A stretch of DNA of 64,000 bases. Origin: Peromyscus leucopus (taxonomy: Eukaryota; Chordata; Mammalia; Rodentia; Cricetidae). The stretch spans positions 15,379,798 to 15,443,797 of the forward strand of contig NC_051068.1 of the NCBI RefSeq assembly GCF_004664715.2, written 5' to 3'. The notes under the pieces were generated by a model. It had not been told where the DNA came from. It worked only from the letters and a program-made list of their open reading frames with translations, and did not search any database. The translations under genes were made by a program, and so were the position numbers. Shown in pieces: positions 45,239 to 57,299 of this stretch (positions are counted from its first letter, which is position 1; each line of letters starts with the position of its first letter).

Positions 45239-45452
45239 TGACTTGCTTATTTTTATTTTTTGTGTATGAGTGTTTGCCTCCATGTACTTATGCGCAACAT
45301 GTGAGTGCATGGTTCTCTCAGAGGCCAGAAGAGGGAGTCAGATCCCCAGAGCTGGAGTTAACAGACAACTGTGAGTTATCATGTAGTTTCAAAGAATCAA
45401 ACTACAAGCCGCAGGTGCTTTTAATTACTGAACTGAATAACAGATCCTAATG
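45239..45452 (-). mobile_element. B3 (B2-family) SINE, minus strand
   Basis: 'gtgtttgcctccatgtactt', 'ggccagaagagggagtcag' and 'ctggagttaacagacaact' are an antisense B3; the head at 45420-45450 is eroded. Confidence 0.8.
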
Positions 45453-46408
45453 TGATTTTAGAAAGAAGGCAAAATTAGATATGTGTTCTATCCCCAGTCT
45501 GGGATGGGAGGGTTGGGAGGAAGTAAATGTTTGTGCTGTCAATTTTATGGGGTAATCAGACACACCAATAACTGAGTACAATTTCAAGTGGGCCAGGGTG
45601 TTTACAAATACAGAAGTTTGACAATGGAATAAGAAACAGATATTGCAAGAACATCGCCCTTGAACTGGTCTTTGCCTGTTACCCATTGAATGTCCAAAGT
45701 GTTTCCCGGCAGTTGTGAGTTTTCCAATGAGAATATAGAAGGGTTTTCAAGAGTCATTCCTGGAATGGTTCCTCCACCAAGTGCAAACAAATGTAGGTGC
45801 AGTATCATTTCTCTAGAGTTTCGGAGACACAAAAGTAGATTGGCAGTGCATACAGTAAAATGAAGGCAGGCAGTGGGAGCTAATGGGAGAGGGGGGATTT
45901 GCTCTTGAGCTGCACACCTGCAAATGTTTCCACCCATGTCACTTCTCACATAAGCCCAGGTTAAAGGCTTGTGACACAGACATGTAAGTCAAATACTTTC
46001 GGATAGTAAACCCTAAAGAATCTTATTTTAAAGGAGTTCTTTGGTATACATGGAATTTTACTATTTATTGAAAAGGAAAATCTAATTTAAATACTGATTA
46101 GATAGGCATACTTGTTTATTTTTACATAAAAATTAGATCTTAGCTGAGTATTTAAGTGTCTTAATTTTATTTGATGGTATCACTAATATAATGCGATTTG
46201 AGCTCAATCCAACTTAACAAATCAATCTGTCATGGGACCTTGAGCTAAACATTAGTGAAAAGATTTATATGAAGGGAGACTTTGAGTTGCTCTATAACAT
46301 GGAAACATTTTATTGTAAATAGAAAATGCCTTGATGGTCTTTTCCTATAACCCAGCTACCTAAAAGTATCAGGAGACAAGACCAAAGAGGAAATCCTGTT
46401 AATTCATT
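45453..46408. other. Unassigned unique sequence
   Basis: No gene is supported; the 115-codon minus frame at 45602-45949 has no recognised domain. Confidence 0.45.
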
Positions 46409-46409
46409 A

Positions 46410-47030
46410 ACACATTCTACTTTTTTTTAACTTTTTGTTTATTTATTCTTTATGTCTTTCACAACATGCACCTCGATCATATTCATTCACCTGTCCCTTC
46501 ACATCCAGCATCTGACCTTGTAACCTGCCCCCCAAAATGTTTATAAAATAAAATAAATTTAAGAGAAAAAAAGGAAAAATTTCACAGAAGCTGTAGTGTG
46601 ACACAGTGAGTCCTGCTTAGCAAACCCTTTTGTCTGTATGTCTTTACATTGCAAAGAGGCATTGGTCTAGCTCAAGGCCTCTGGTTTCTGCTGCACCCTC
46701 CCTGGGCTCCTCTTGGATATCCTGTTATTGCTCTGTATCATGGAGATCCTGCAGCTTTGGGTCTGCAGGACCTGCCCCTTTATGTGCTCCAGCAGATCAT
46801 ACATGGGGTGGGCCAACTCATAACTCTGGTTCTGGGGTTGGGTAGTTACAGGGTTGGTCAGCCTGCTAGCTAGTCCATGTCGTCACCCCAGGGTGAACTC
46901 TCCAGCACTGCCTGGGCTACTTCACCCCTGCTTGGGAGAGTGGCCTGTGCATCTTGCCTGGGCAACACAGTAGAGTTGTACCTGAAAGTGTAGGCATGGG
47001 AGAGTTAACCCTGAGAATGTGAGAGCAGGA
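46410..47030 (-). mobile_element. Probable LINE-1 (Lx-type) 3'UTR fragment, minus strand
   Basis: 'cctcgatcatattcattca' near the left and 'ttgcctgggcaacacagtag' near the right recall antisense rodent L1 3'UTR variants. The ends are uncertain, and it could be another rodent repeat. Confidence 0.45.
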
Positions 47031-47269
47031 GAAAAGGCCCAGCCCCTTGATCAATACATTCTTATCAAGGTCCTTCCTATCATGGAACAGGAACTTAGAA
47101 TTTGGATGAAAAATATTTTCCCACCATCCCTGCCCTCCAACCTGCTTTGTTGCTTTTTAAGCAAGCTTTCAACTAATGCTTATTTAAAATTTAATCTACA
47201 GGTCCTATAATTTCAATTCATTTGTGATTGACATTTTAAAAGAAAAAAAAAAAAAAACCAAAATGGAAT

Positions 47270-47700
47270 TGAGTAGATAGCTCAATCAGCAAAATGCTTG
47301 CTGCCCAGGTGTGAGGACCTGCATTCTATCCCCAAGTCTATGGAGAACAGAGCATGGTTGGTATGCCTGTAAGCAGAGCATGGTTGGTATGCCTGTAAGC
47401 AGAGTGTGGTTGGTATGCCTGTAAGCAGAACATGGTTGGTATGCCTGTAAGCAGAACATGGTTGGTATGCTTGTAAGCCCGTGCTGGGGAAATGAAGAGG
47501 TGTGGGTCCCTGGAGCTCATTTTCTGTCTACCTAGACCAAGCCTCAAATTCCAGGTCACATGAGCGAGCCTGTCTCCAAAAGCAATGTGGAGGGTACCTG
47601 AGGGATGACCCTGGAGGATGACCTCTGGCATCCATATGCACATACACACTTATCTACAGGTACCAGTAAGCACACTCATACACACACACACACACAAAGG
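47270..47700 (+). mobile_element. B4-type SINE with internal tandem expansion, plus strand
   Basis: Head 'gagtagatagctcaatcagc', then 'gtgaggacctgcattctat'. Body 'cctggagctcattttctgtc' and 'gagcgagcctgtctccaaa', then a CA-rich tail at 47672-47697. Between head and body the SINE carries five tandem 26-bp units (47344-47475). Confidence 0.75.
47344..47475. repeat. 26-bp minisatellite, five copies, inside the B4 SINE
   Basis: The unit contains CATGGTTGGTATGCCTGTAAG preceded by CAGAG or CAGAA, five times without indels. Substitutions (GTGTGG in copy 3, GCTTGT in copy 5) mark the copies. The minus-strand reading gives a repetitive peptide, not a gene. Confidence 0.95.
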
Positions 47701-47704
47701 CAAG

Positions 47705-48285
47705 TTTTACCTCCGCTACTGTTAAAAGAGCAGGACAGAGAGAAGACAAGCATGCATACTGCATTTCAAAGGCAAAACATGTCACACCTAACTTCCAGGT
47801 GGCATCGCCAGACCAGAGGAGAGCTGAGCGCATGTCCCAGACATGAACTGTGGAATGCAGATCAGCACGCTAGAGTCAGGATTACTTGAAGGCTTACATT
47901 TCCACCACTAAAGTTCACAATTACAGCGCACACCTTTTAGATTAAAAAGTCCTGCTATGTTGGCAATAACTATGACTGCTGAAGACCTGTTTCCATTCAA
48001 CTCAGAATTCTAGTCTTCGATATAGGAGTTCCATAGTTATGCAGAAAAGGATACATAAAAGACTTTAAATGAAAACAAATAATGCTGTGGTCGAAAATCA
48101 CAGACAATGTACATATCCACCATTCATTAAAGAGATGGCTGTGTCAGCTTGCAGTCACACAATTAACCCAGACGATGGACAAGAACTGTGACTCAACACA
48201 CAGAACCCTGACAGTACAAGCTGTAGTGAAACAAGCTGTGTCTGTTCAAGGTAAGTTTTCTTTTAATGTTTTTCTTTGTTGTACT
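47705..48285. other. Unassigned unique sequence
   Basis: No gene or repeat is identified. Confidence 0.5.
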
Positions 48286-48480
48286 GGGCATTGACCCTAG
48301 AGATGCTAGGCAAGTACTCTGCCACTTGAGCTACACTCTCTTTTTTTTTTTTTTTTTTTTTTTTAGGCAATGTCCTCCTTAACTGCTCAGGCTGACCTTG
48401 GATTCAGGATAAAGCCTGGGCAGGTCTTGAACTTGCTTCAGCACCGGAGTAGCTGGGATGACAGGTCTGTGTCTTAAACC
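48286..48480 (-). mobile_element. ID/B1 composite SINE, minus strand
   Basis: The ID part 'aagtactctgccacttgag' is followed by a T-run (48341-48364) and a diverged antisense B1 ('gctcaggctgaccttggat', 'gagtagctgggatgacagg'). Confidence 0.65.
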
Positions 48481-48499
48481 CAGCTAAAGGTTCATTTCT

Positions 48500-48625
48500 T
48501 CAAAATAAAGGACAGCATGCAGCAGCACTTGCCTATCTCCTTGGCACCAGGAGGCGGAGGCAGGAGGATCTGGAGTTTGAAGCTAGCCTTGGTCACACGA
48601 TGATTCTCATCTCAAAAAGACAATG
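48500..48625 (+). mobile_element. Old B1-like SINE, plus strand
   Basis: 'ggaggcggaggcaggagga', 'agtttgaagctagccttgg' and 'tctcatctcaaaaagaca' are diverged B1-family landmarks. Confidence 0.6.
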
Positions 48626-49104
48626 GCAAAGCACACAGCCGAAGAGAAGGAACAAACTGGAGAAGACTGGGCCAGCAGTAGGGCTTAGCACTTTCCTGTA
48701 AGATTACAGTGCATCATTTAAAAACGAAACACAACAATACAAGCTTCTAAATGCCAGCGAATTTTTTAAGCTTGGAAATTTTATGATCTATGCTTCTCTC
48801 CTTCTTTCTTTTTTGGTTTGGCTTTTGACTTTTCTACTAGACTGTCCACGGCCTGTGGAAAAAGATTCAATAACAATTCTTCAAAGAAATTGTCAAGTTG
48901 TAAGGCACAAACAGGAGACTTTTTAGAGTTTCAGCCAATTATTTTTTTCTGGGCTGAAGTTTGCACCTGAGAGGTGACTTATCACAGATGTTGGCACTGG
49001 AGCATTCGCAGCCTCTCCAAAAGATTAGAGTTCAGGATCCTCTGAGGCAGGTCTGAACACCTGAGGGTGAGTGCTCTCTCCTCAGCCATCCTGATGGCTT
49101 TACT
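48626..49104. other. Unassigned sequence
   Basis: No gene or nameable repeat is seen. Confidence 0.5.
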
Positions 49105-49445
49105 TCCTTTGTGTGTATGTGTGTGGGGGGTGCACGTTCCTGTGTATGCTGGTACATGTGTGCACATGCATGTAGAGGTCAGACCTCAACTTTAGGCTTT
49201 GTTTCTTAGACATCATTCAGCTTGTTTGCTTGAGACATTTTTCACGGGGACCTGGGACTTGCTGATTGAGCTCAGATGTTCAGCCAAGTGAACCCCAGGG
49301 ACCCACCAATCTCTGCACCCCATGTGCTAAGATTATAAAGGTGTACCACCACACACAGCTTTTTATGTGGGTACCGGGGAATGGACCTCTGGTCTTCATG
49401 CTCGCACAGCAAACATGCTTTCCTCTGGGCCATTTCCCCAGCCTT
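49105..49445 (-). mobile_element. B4 SINE, minus strand
   Basis: A GT-rich left end (tail), 'gagacatttttcacgggg', 'gattataaaggtgtaccac', 'ctttttatgtgggtacc' and 'gggccatttccccagcc' (head) are in antisense B4 order. The head retains the Pol III promoter region. Confidence 0.75.
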
Positions 49446-50790
49446 CTTTCCCTTCTCGAGTGTGACTAAACTCATGCCAGCATCACATCCTTATCACTGT
49501 CATCCAAGAATAACAATGTCTCTTTGGACACAAGCATGCTCATTTTTTTCCTTACATTTACTCTTAAGAGGTTTCAGTAGTTGCTCTAGAGGCTATACAG
49601 TAGCTTGCCCTTTTCTGTGGCAGTGTGAATGGAGGCTTTTCACCTAGAGGGAACACTGAATACAAATAAAATAACTTACAAATGGTTGGTCTGGCACCAT
49701 GACATTTCCATTGACAGGTGAAGGCCTCCTACCTAATCACCATAAACTTAATGACAACCACCAAAAATAGCCGACAATCTAGAGATTCATCTCTTAAACA
49801 CGTTTTTCCACGGTTATCTTCTTCTGTTCTTAGTTTCATTTCTGAGGTGCTCCGGGTTAGGCAATCTTGACTAGAACGAAAAAACCCTCCAACCAGCAAT
49901 AATCCAGGAAGACATCAAAAACGCCCAGACAGAATCAGGCTAATATTTCCTCACCAGGTGTCTAGCTTCTTAATCTAGTGATAATATCACATTCCAAAGA
50001 AAGGCACTGAGACCCTCCCTACCCGCTCTAAGCACTTGCCTCTCCACCTAGGATTACCAGCTTGCCTCAGCAAACATTCTCACCTGCATGGAGCTGGAGC
50101 TGGTCTCTAATTGCTAAGAACAGTAGCTCTGGAGAGCAGCTAACAGCCCAGAGAAAACTTTTCTTTAGAAGCCAAGACCCAGGGGGAAGTAAGCAGGTTC
50201 CATGTGCATATACCAAACTGCCTGGGATTTCATTTACATTTCCTGAGCTAGGCCCTTCTTTGGAACCAGGAAATGAAAAGGCAGGCTTCCCTGAGAGGTA
50301 CATTCTTAGGGGCTACCTCTTGTAAGTGTCTGCTTGAAAGAGAGCAAAGGCACTTGTAAAAGATGAAGCCAGAATCCTGGCTGTGGGACTTGACCTTGAA
50401 CCTTGAGTGGAACCAAAGGTCTCATTTGGTAGAGGGCAGAGAAGGGAGTGGACGCATTGCAGGCTGTTGGCTCTGAGGTGCTGTCCTGTTGATGGACACT
50501 GGCTGAGCAGTCACTGAAGATTGTGTCATGGGGAAGGTGGGGGACTGGAAAAACGGTCTGGCACAATGTGGGCACTGAATTGCTGCTGATAACGCCTAAT
50601 GTGGCCAACACAAGGGACAGAGCCTGAGTCCCGATGATGTCTTCCTCCAGCCACTGCACTTGGGTGATTTAGGGAATTACAAAGCACTAACAATGCCCTG
50701 TCTGCTCCCTCCCCCACCAAGAGCAACAGAAACACAGTTGCTGCGAGGTGAGGCTTGCACTCATTCATACGTGAATAATTCTAGTTCTGA
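49446..50790. other. Unassigned unique sequence
   Basis: No coding exon is recognised. Overlapping frames on both strands between 50062 and 50768 have no known domain. Confidence 0.45.
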
Positions 50791-50794
50791 AGAT

Positions 50795-51085
50795 GGAGAG
50801 CCAGGAGGAGATCACTCAAATGGTAAAGGGCTTACTGCATAAACACTGGGTCCTGAGTTTAGTCCCGAGCACCCACAGGAACAAGAAGAACAAGAAAAAA
50901 GCCGTGGTACATGTCAGAGATGAGAATCCTGGAGTTCATTGTCCAGCATGCTAGCCTCACTAGTGGGTTCCAAGTCCCCGTAAGAGATCTGCTTCAAAGA
51001 ACAAGGTGGACGGCTCCCAAGGAACAGCACCCAAGACTGACTTCTTGCCTCTATATGCTCATGCGTGCACATACACACACACATC
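50795..51085 (+). mobile_element. B4/RSINE-type SINE, plus strand
   Basis: 'gccaggaggagatcactcaa', 'gggtcctgagtttagtccc', 'gccgtggtacatgtcagag' and 'gatctgcttcaaagaaca', then a short CA tail. Confidence 0.65.
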
Positions 51086-51585
51086 TACACCGTGATTTTA
51101 ATGAGATTAGTGTTATTCACACTTTCACATGCAAGTGAGTTCTCTGGGACTAATAGAATACAAGTTTCGGTTACATGTGTCAGGATGGGAGTGCTAATGA
51201 GCATCTGTAATGAGATGTCTCTGGTTCACAAGGTCACACTCCAAGGAACAGAAGTATTTCACCCAATGCGACTCTGGGTGCAACATAATGGCCACATACA
51301 TGACACTGTGGTCAGATAATTCAGAAATCTACTATGTACAAATAAACCCATCTCCCCTCTCTCGTACTTCCACAAATCCCCTTCTACCTTGGAGAAAATA
51401 CAGACAGACAGACAACCATTAGAAAGTAGCTGGAGACAAGACTTCACAGATCGGGTTAAAGAGTAGGAGTGAGTCTTTGAAGTGTTTGCCTAAGGAAAGC
51501 ACATGGTCAGTGTTTGACCAAGAACTTCCCACAGTTGCTTGAGCAATCGACCCTGGAACCCAGTGTATTTATTAGGGGATGCTTT
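51086..51585. other. Unassigned sequence
   Basis: No gene is seen. 'gacagacagacaa' is a minor tetranucleotide patch near 51402. Confidence 0.5.
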
Positions 51586-51589
51586 AGAA

Positions 51590-51950
51590 TACTACTACTT
51601 GATAGCAGTTATTCCAATTGTAAGAAATTCTCCTGCAGATGCCCATGTGTACACAGGTGTCATGAACTGTCACTTGCAAAAACAAAAACAAGAACGTAGA
51701 AACAGAAAGTGTATATCAACAGAGCACTAACTGGATAGTTCCTGGTGTATTCACACTATGAAACAGTGTGTGCCATTACATGGGACGTAGTAGCTCGGCA
51801 TGCATTAATGTGTGAGAAGTTCTCAGACACCCCTCAAATGAAAGTGTAGTTTATACGACATGGGATCCATTACAGAAAAATGATAGAATCTGTGTTTGTA
51901 CTATACACCTGTATTTAAATAGGGAAAAGGGTGGGGATGGGGCCATAACT
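51590..51950 (+). mobile_element. Ancient LINE-1 (L1M-type) 3' end, plus strand
   Basis: 'gtgtattcacactatgaaac' then 'gtgtgccattacatggg' and 'acgacatgggatccattac' follow the order of an old L1M 3' end. It is heavily diverged. Confidence 0.5.
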
Positions 51951-52112
51951 CAGGTGGTAGTGCTCACCTGGCATGGACGAGGCTCTGGGTTTACTCAGGA
52001 AGTGGAGGCAGGAGGATTAGAAGTCAAAGTGAACCTTAGCTACTAGATAGTTCAAGGCTAGACCGGATTACATAAGGCACTGCGGTCTCAAAGAATGAAG
52101 AAATTAATGTTT
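51950..52112 (+). mobile_element. ID/B1 composite SINE, plus strand
   Basis: The ID head 'aactcaggtggtagtgctca' is followed by B1-like 'gtggaggcaggaggattag' and 'agttcaaggctagaccgg'. Confidence 0.65.
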
Positions 52113-52114
52113 AA

Positions 52115-54170
52115 AGGGTGCTGGATGGATACGTCTCACCTGAGGATGGACAGGGATGAAACTTTCATTCCCATACGCTTTGCCTTTAAAATGTTTACAA
52201 AGCAAACAAATTTGTGCTTCCTTTATGGAATAGAAAAAAAAATGAATGCATAAATTGCCACCCTGAAGCTATGATTACCCAGCAGTGACATGAGTTTTTG
52301 CCTTCATTGCCCTGTAATTATTTTTACCATTTTAATTTCTAAATTTCTAACCGTCCCCTCTGGAGAATTTAAAGTGGAAAGTGCCTTCTCCCTTCAAAGC
52401 CATGTTTTTGCCCCTCATTTCGTCTTCCCGAGTCCCCCACTAACCTCTCCTCACCCTAGATAAGGCAGGGCAGCCGCATCTAGCAGTGGGGAATAATTGA
52501 CAAGATTAAGTAGCAAACGGAAATCAGCAGAGATTGAAAAGCAAACTTTTTCTCTTTACTGCTCTGAGCTCTGAGAATTTTCGTGCTGCCATCATTTTCT
52601 AGAAAGATCCTCTGAAAACAATCCAGGCCCCCCACAGCTGCTCTTGGATCCCAGTATAACCAATTCACTGGGCACTGAGAGAAAGTTATAAATTGCTTAG
52701 AGGCAAGGGTAACAAAAGAGAGCGGGCAGCCTGGCTTTTGTTGGGGTAAATCCCGGCTCCCCAACCTGTTAAAATGCTTTGAAAGAGGCGACAAAATGAT
52801 CTGTAAAGGCGAAACAGTGGGTGTCATTTCTTTAAATAATCAAAACCTTTTGATTGAGGGAATACACAAAAGGCTGAGGAAGGTTAGAAACCTTGGGATG
52901 AAAGAAAACTTTCCTTTATCAATTAAAAAACAGTTATGGAAAAGTGGGCACCAGAAGCTTGATTTTCTCCAGGAGGAAAGATTTAAATGTTGCTGTCTTC
53001 CATTATTTGTTATAATAGTCCATGTGTATTGAGTGAGATCACCTGTAAGAAATCAACTGTCTCTAGTTAATTTCAAGTATTCTTTTGCAAATGAAATGTA
53101 AAAACAATCGATGCAACAACAGGGATTTTAATTTCTATTCTAGCACGCATTCTTTGACCCAGTGTCTAAGGAGGGTTCACCAGCACAGACACAGCATCGT
53201 GGGTTAACACTGGGCCCCCTTTCATCAGAATCCCCAATTATTCTCATGAGTTCTCGTATGAAATGCTGTGGAGACTGTGACATTTAACCTGTATTGCTTT
53301 TGCTGTTTCACGGAGTTCAAAGTCAGTAGGTGAAGGTTCAAAATCAGCACAAAAACAACAGTAGTACCTAGCTGGCTGGTAACATTTGTAGCTTGTTTTT
53401 CCCCAGGAGAAAAATAAAAGCTCTTTCAAGACACTTGTCTTTAATGGTCATGAAACGGGAGTGGCGTGTGGTACAGCACATGTGTTATAAAATGAGTCGC
53501 AGAGTGTGTGCCATCCTGACTTAATCCTGCTCTGTCTAGTAAGCCCTCCAAACATACCAAGCATCCATCCGTGGGGGAGATTGCATTTGCAAGGGAGGCT
53601 TAGGATTCCTTGGCCAGTGAAGAAGAGCAGAGTCAGAGCTTCCAACCTGACGTGTGTACTATTTTCACAATGATGGCCGCAGCAGTGTGGTCTACCTATC
53701 AGCTTGCTACAACAGACAGGGAGCTTGAGCCACTCACTGGAGGCCAAAGACTCCCTGATGGTGAATAAGAGCCCACTGGCTGCTCCACATTCCAGATAAA
53801 GCAATCGAGATAGGTGCAAGCCAGCACAAACCTACAGAGTGATATGCACCCTACACCAGGGGATGCTGATGAGCAGGGCAAGATGACGCAGGCAGCACAA
53901 TTCATTCATTCATTAATTCACTCACTCATTCATTCACTCTTTTGTTTATTTACTTATTTGCAGTGCAGTAAACGCCTCTAGAGGAATCCAGGAACCCAAG
54001 CCTGGTCAGAGCTGGGCTTTGCACTCACCAGGTTCCTTCTGCAGTCACACTTACACAGTTCCCATTGCCCTTCTCTATCCCAGCTTTCACCCTGCATGGT
54101 AAACTTTGAAAGTAAAGGCCATGAAGTGAGGATTTCTTTAAAATAAGCTACATTTATTCAAAGTGTTGAA
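52115..54170. other. Unassigned unique sequence
   Basis: No gene is supported; the minus frames at 52480-52827 and 53448-53819 show no known domain. A (TCAT)n-like patch lies at 53901-53938. Confidence 0.45.
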
Positions 54171-54186
54171 AATTTCAAAGGCTTAT

Positions 54187-54189
54187 TTT

Positions 54190-54263
<74 letters not shown>

Positions 54264-54425
54264 TTTCTCTTTTTTTTTTTCTTTTCGAGACAGGGTTTCT
54301 CTGTGTTGTTTTAGTGCCTGTCCTAGATCTCGCTCTGTAGACCAGGCTGGCCTCGAACTCACAGAGATCCACCAGGCTCTGCCTCCTGAGTGCTGGGATT
54401 AAAGGCGTGTGCCACCACCGCACGG
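54187..54425 (-). mobile_element. B1 SINE, minus strand, with (CTTT)n tail
   Basis: The antisense B1 body at about 54270-54425 ends in 'ccaccaccgcacggc'. Its A-tail has grown into about 19 CTTT units (54187-54265). Flanks CAAAGGCTTATTTTT and CAAAGACTCGTATTTTT look like a diverged target duplication. Confidence 0.9.
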
Positions 54426-54574
54426 CAAAGACTCGTATTTTTATGAAATCATAGCTATAGGACAGTGATACAAGGAATCGCTGTATTCAGTTTGTTATTG
54501 ATAAAAAACAATATGAGTGAGCCTATGTTTTAGTCATTAAGAAAATGATCAGCATGCTAAATCCAGAAGTCTGG

Positions 54575-54700
54575 TTATACTGAGGGCATAGCTGGGTGGT
54601 ACAGTCCATGCTTAGCACACACAAGACCCTGGATTTAATCCATAAGGATCAAATTAAATATGAATGAATGAATGAATGAATGAATGAATGAATGGACATG
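54575..54700 (+). mobile_element. ID-like SINE with (AATG)n tail, plus strand
   Basis: 'gcatagctgggtggtacag' and 'cacacaagaccctggattt' match an ID-type tRNA-derived SINE. The tail is (ATGA)n at 54661-54695. Confidence 0.6.
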
Positions 54701-54734
54701 AGGACTTCTGGAGTAGTAATTAAAAAGTGCCTGA

Positions 54735-54850
54735 AGTCAGGCATGACAGCCTGTAACTGTAGTTCCAGCATCTCAAGTCTGAGACTGGAGGACTTCTTCA
54801 GGCCAGAAGTTTGAGACTAACTTGACAACCAAGCACGGTCCCTCTCAAAG
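54735..54850 (+). mobile_element. Old B1-like SINE, plus strand
   Basis: 'ggcatgacagcctgtaactg', 'tagttccagcatctcaag' and 'gaagtttgagactaactt' are diverged 7SL-family landmarks. Confidence 0.5.
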
Positions 54851-54979
54851 AGAGGAAGCCCCAGTCCGTCTGAAGTCATGGAAGGCTGCTCTCAGGCCTA
54901 GTCTGCCGTCACCAGCAGTGTGACTCCGTCAGCCTTTTCCAACGTGTTCAAAAGTGACGACAGTACCACAGAAGAGCGG

Positions 54980-54980
<1 letters not shown>

Positions 54981-55015
<35 letters not shown>
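54981..55015. repeat. (GT)n microsatellite
   Basis: An uninterrupted GT run of about 35 bases. Confidence 0.98.
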
Positions 55016-55017
<2 letters not shown>

Positions 55018-55671
55018 AGTATTGCCAAAAAAAGACAGATGTCCTTGCTGTGGGATGGTCTAGAAATTCTCCAGCTACATGTCCTTGCCGTGTGACCATG
55101 TTCAAGTGCTACTTTCTGAAAGAAACAAAAAAAAGAGCTGTGGTACTATACTCTACCCCATGGCTTGACATCATTGGATGCCAAGGATGTTTCTCCAATA
55201 TGCAGGTCTGAACGCAACCACTGCTGTGACCTTGTGGGAGGTGGGATGTTTATGAGGTGCCAAAGGCAGGGCTCAGGACAGGAGTGGTAAGAACAGCTTT
55301 GCTGGAGAAGCTGTACCTCACCTGTGCTGTGGCGGGGTGGTGCTCCCCATCACACTGGGACAGTGGCAGGTTGCCTTTCCCACCCCAGCACTTTCACCTA
55401 AGTTTCCTGGCCTCCAGAACCATAAGAAATGCTTCCACACAGGTGACACATCTGGTCTCATGTCACAGTGTCAGAAAGTCCTTAAGAATTAGTGCTGCCA
55501 ACACTCAGGTCTTCAGTCTACACTGGTCCACTAGTGAGCTTCAGGGCTGTATCCCCCATTACTGAGTGGAGAATGCATGCTTATAACCCAGTTATTAGCA
55601 ATACAATTCAATTTGTGTAAAATGAAATCCATACAAGTGGTCACCCTTAACCATCCTTCTAAACAGGCCTA
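55016..55671. other. Unassigned unique sequence
   Basis: No gene or nameable repeat is seen. Confidence 0.5.
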
Positions 55672-56552
55672 GCTATAGAGACACCACAGTGCCATCCACA
55701 TGTGGAGTGGTACTGTAGGGATGCCACAGTGCCATCCACATGTGGAGTGGTACTGTAGGGATGCCACAGTGCCATCCACATGTGGAGTGATGCTGTAGGG
55801 ATGCCACAGTGCCATCCACATGTGGAGTGATGCTGTAGGGATGCCACAGTACCATCCACATGTGGAGTGATGCTGTAGAGATGCCACAGTGCCATCCACA
55901 TGTGGAGTGATGCTGTAGGGACGCCACAGTGCCATCCACATGTGGAGTGATGCTGTAGGGATGCCACAGTACCATCCACATGTGGAGTGATGCTGTAGGG
56001 ATGCCACAGTGCCATCCACATGTGGAGTGATGCTGTAGGGATGCCACAGTACCATCCACATGTGGAGTGATGCTGTAGAGATGCCACAGTACCATCCACA
56101 TGTGGAGTGATGCTGTAGGGACGCCACAGTGCCATCCATATAAGGAGTGGTGCTGTAGGGACGCCACAGTGCCATCCACATGTGGAGTGATGCTGTAGGG
56201 ATGCCACAGTGCCATCCACATGTGGAGTGATGCTGTAGGCATGCCACAGTGACATCCACATGTGGAGTGATGCTGTAGAGATGCCACAGTGCCATCCACA
56301 TGTGGAGTGGTGCTGTAGGGACGCCACAGTGCCATCCACATGTGGAGTGGTGCTGTAGGGACGCCACAGTGCCATCCACATGTGGAGTGGTGCTGTAGGG
56401 ATGCCACAGTGCCATCCACATGTGGAGTGGTGCTGTAGGGATGCCACAGTGCCATCCACATGTGGAGTGATGCTGTAGGCATGCCACAGTGACATCCACA
56501 TGTGGAGTGATGCTGTAGAGATGCCACAGTGCCATCCACATGTGGAGTGGTA
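55672..56552. repeat. 40-bp minisatellite, 22 copies
   Basis: The unit holds TGCCATCCACATGTGGAGTG followed by a TGCTGTAGGGATGCCACAG-like half. The word CCATCCA or its variant recurs every 40 bp from 55692 to 56532, with no insertion or deletion. Substitutions define variants (GTGGTACTG, TAGAG, ACGCC, GACATCC). Because 40 is not a multiple of 3 and the minus strand lacks stops, all three minus frames stay open (280, 290 and 298 codons). These are repeat artefacts unless expression is shown. Confidence 0.98.
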
Positions 56553-57165
56553 TACTTCCTAGGAGTCACATTCAGAGAAATGGGTGAAATTTATTTCAGT
56601 GGTATATTCATTAATTTAATATAAACAAAAATATTCTTGTATCTATATGCAGCCATGCAAAAGATTATTCATGGGGCACTTTACACTATTTCTACATAGC
56701 AAATCTTGACAATCTAGTGCACATCATACACTTGCATACATCCTAATACATCCTAATACAGACCAGCTGCCTTCTAAGAGCTCAGGAGCCACATATGATT
56801 GACAGCTGCTGTCTCAGAGTCTGCATTGAAGGGAGATTTTTCTTATTTATCTTACATGCCTATTACCTAAGGTAGTTCCCAACCCCCATTCTGGGTATTT
56901 TAAGATGAATTTGAATATAAATCATTAGTGTGTAGGGAAGCCTTGCATGTCTAAGCGTCCCGTTGTTTAAGTATAGATGGCATTGTACTGCTCCCTAAGA
57001 AAGAGCGGGAGAATTGGGGGGAAAGTCTCCCCAGAGTTATGCCTCACAAACTGCCTCAGCCTTTGTCTAAGAGTAAAACCGTGCATCCAGGAATGAAAGG
57101 CGCTCCTGTGACAGCTAAGGTTGATGATAGATGCATGACATGGACAAGCCGGGCTGAGAAAAAGC
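56553..57165. other. Unassigned AT-rich sequence
   Basis: No gene is seen. A short tandem 'catcctaata' pair lies at 56738-56758. Confidence 0.5.
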
Positions 57166-57169
57166 CAGC

Positions 57170-57285
57170 AGACTTTATCAAATGTCTACTGTGTCCTGAG
57201 GAACTTACGTCCATCGTTTGAAATCCTCACTAAAATCTGTAAGGTTCAGCGATAATGAGACAGAAAAGGTTTGGTTGTGAAATTA
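57170..57285 (-). mobile_element. Possible MIR fragment, minus strand
   Basis: 'actttatcaaatgtctactg' and 'gaaatcctcactaaaatctg' follow the antisense MIR order. Weak. Confidence 0.4.
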
Positions 57286-57299
57286 TTAAAACAAATGCC

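Noticed and set aside
53448..53819. 123-codon minus frame as an exon
   Set aside because: No domain, conservation information or convincing splice sites visible from the sequence alone.
54163..54423. Frames across 54163-54423
   Set aside because: They read through (CTTT)n and a B1.
55672..56552. CRISPR-like palindromic repeats
   Set aside because: Every unit is repeated in full, so there are no spacers; this is a eukaryotic minisatellite.
55659..56569. Three overlapping 280-298-codon minus-strand frames
   Set aside because: They are one 40-bp tandem repeat read in three frames; no signal, domain or unique sequence supports a protein.
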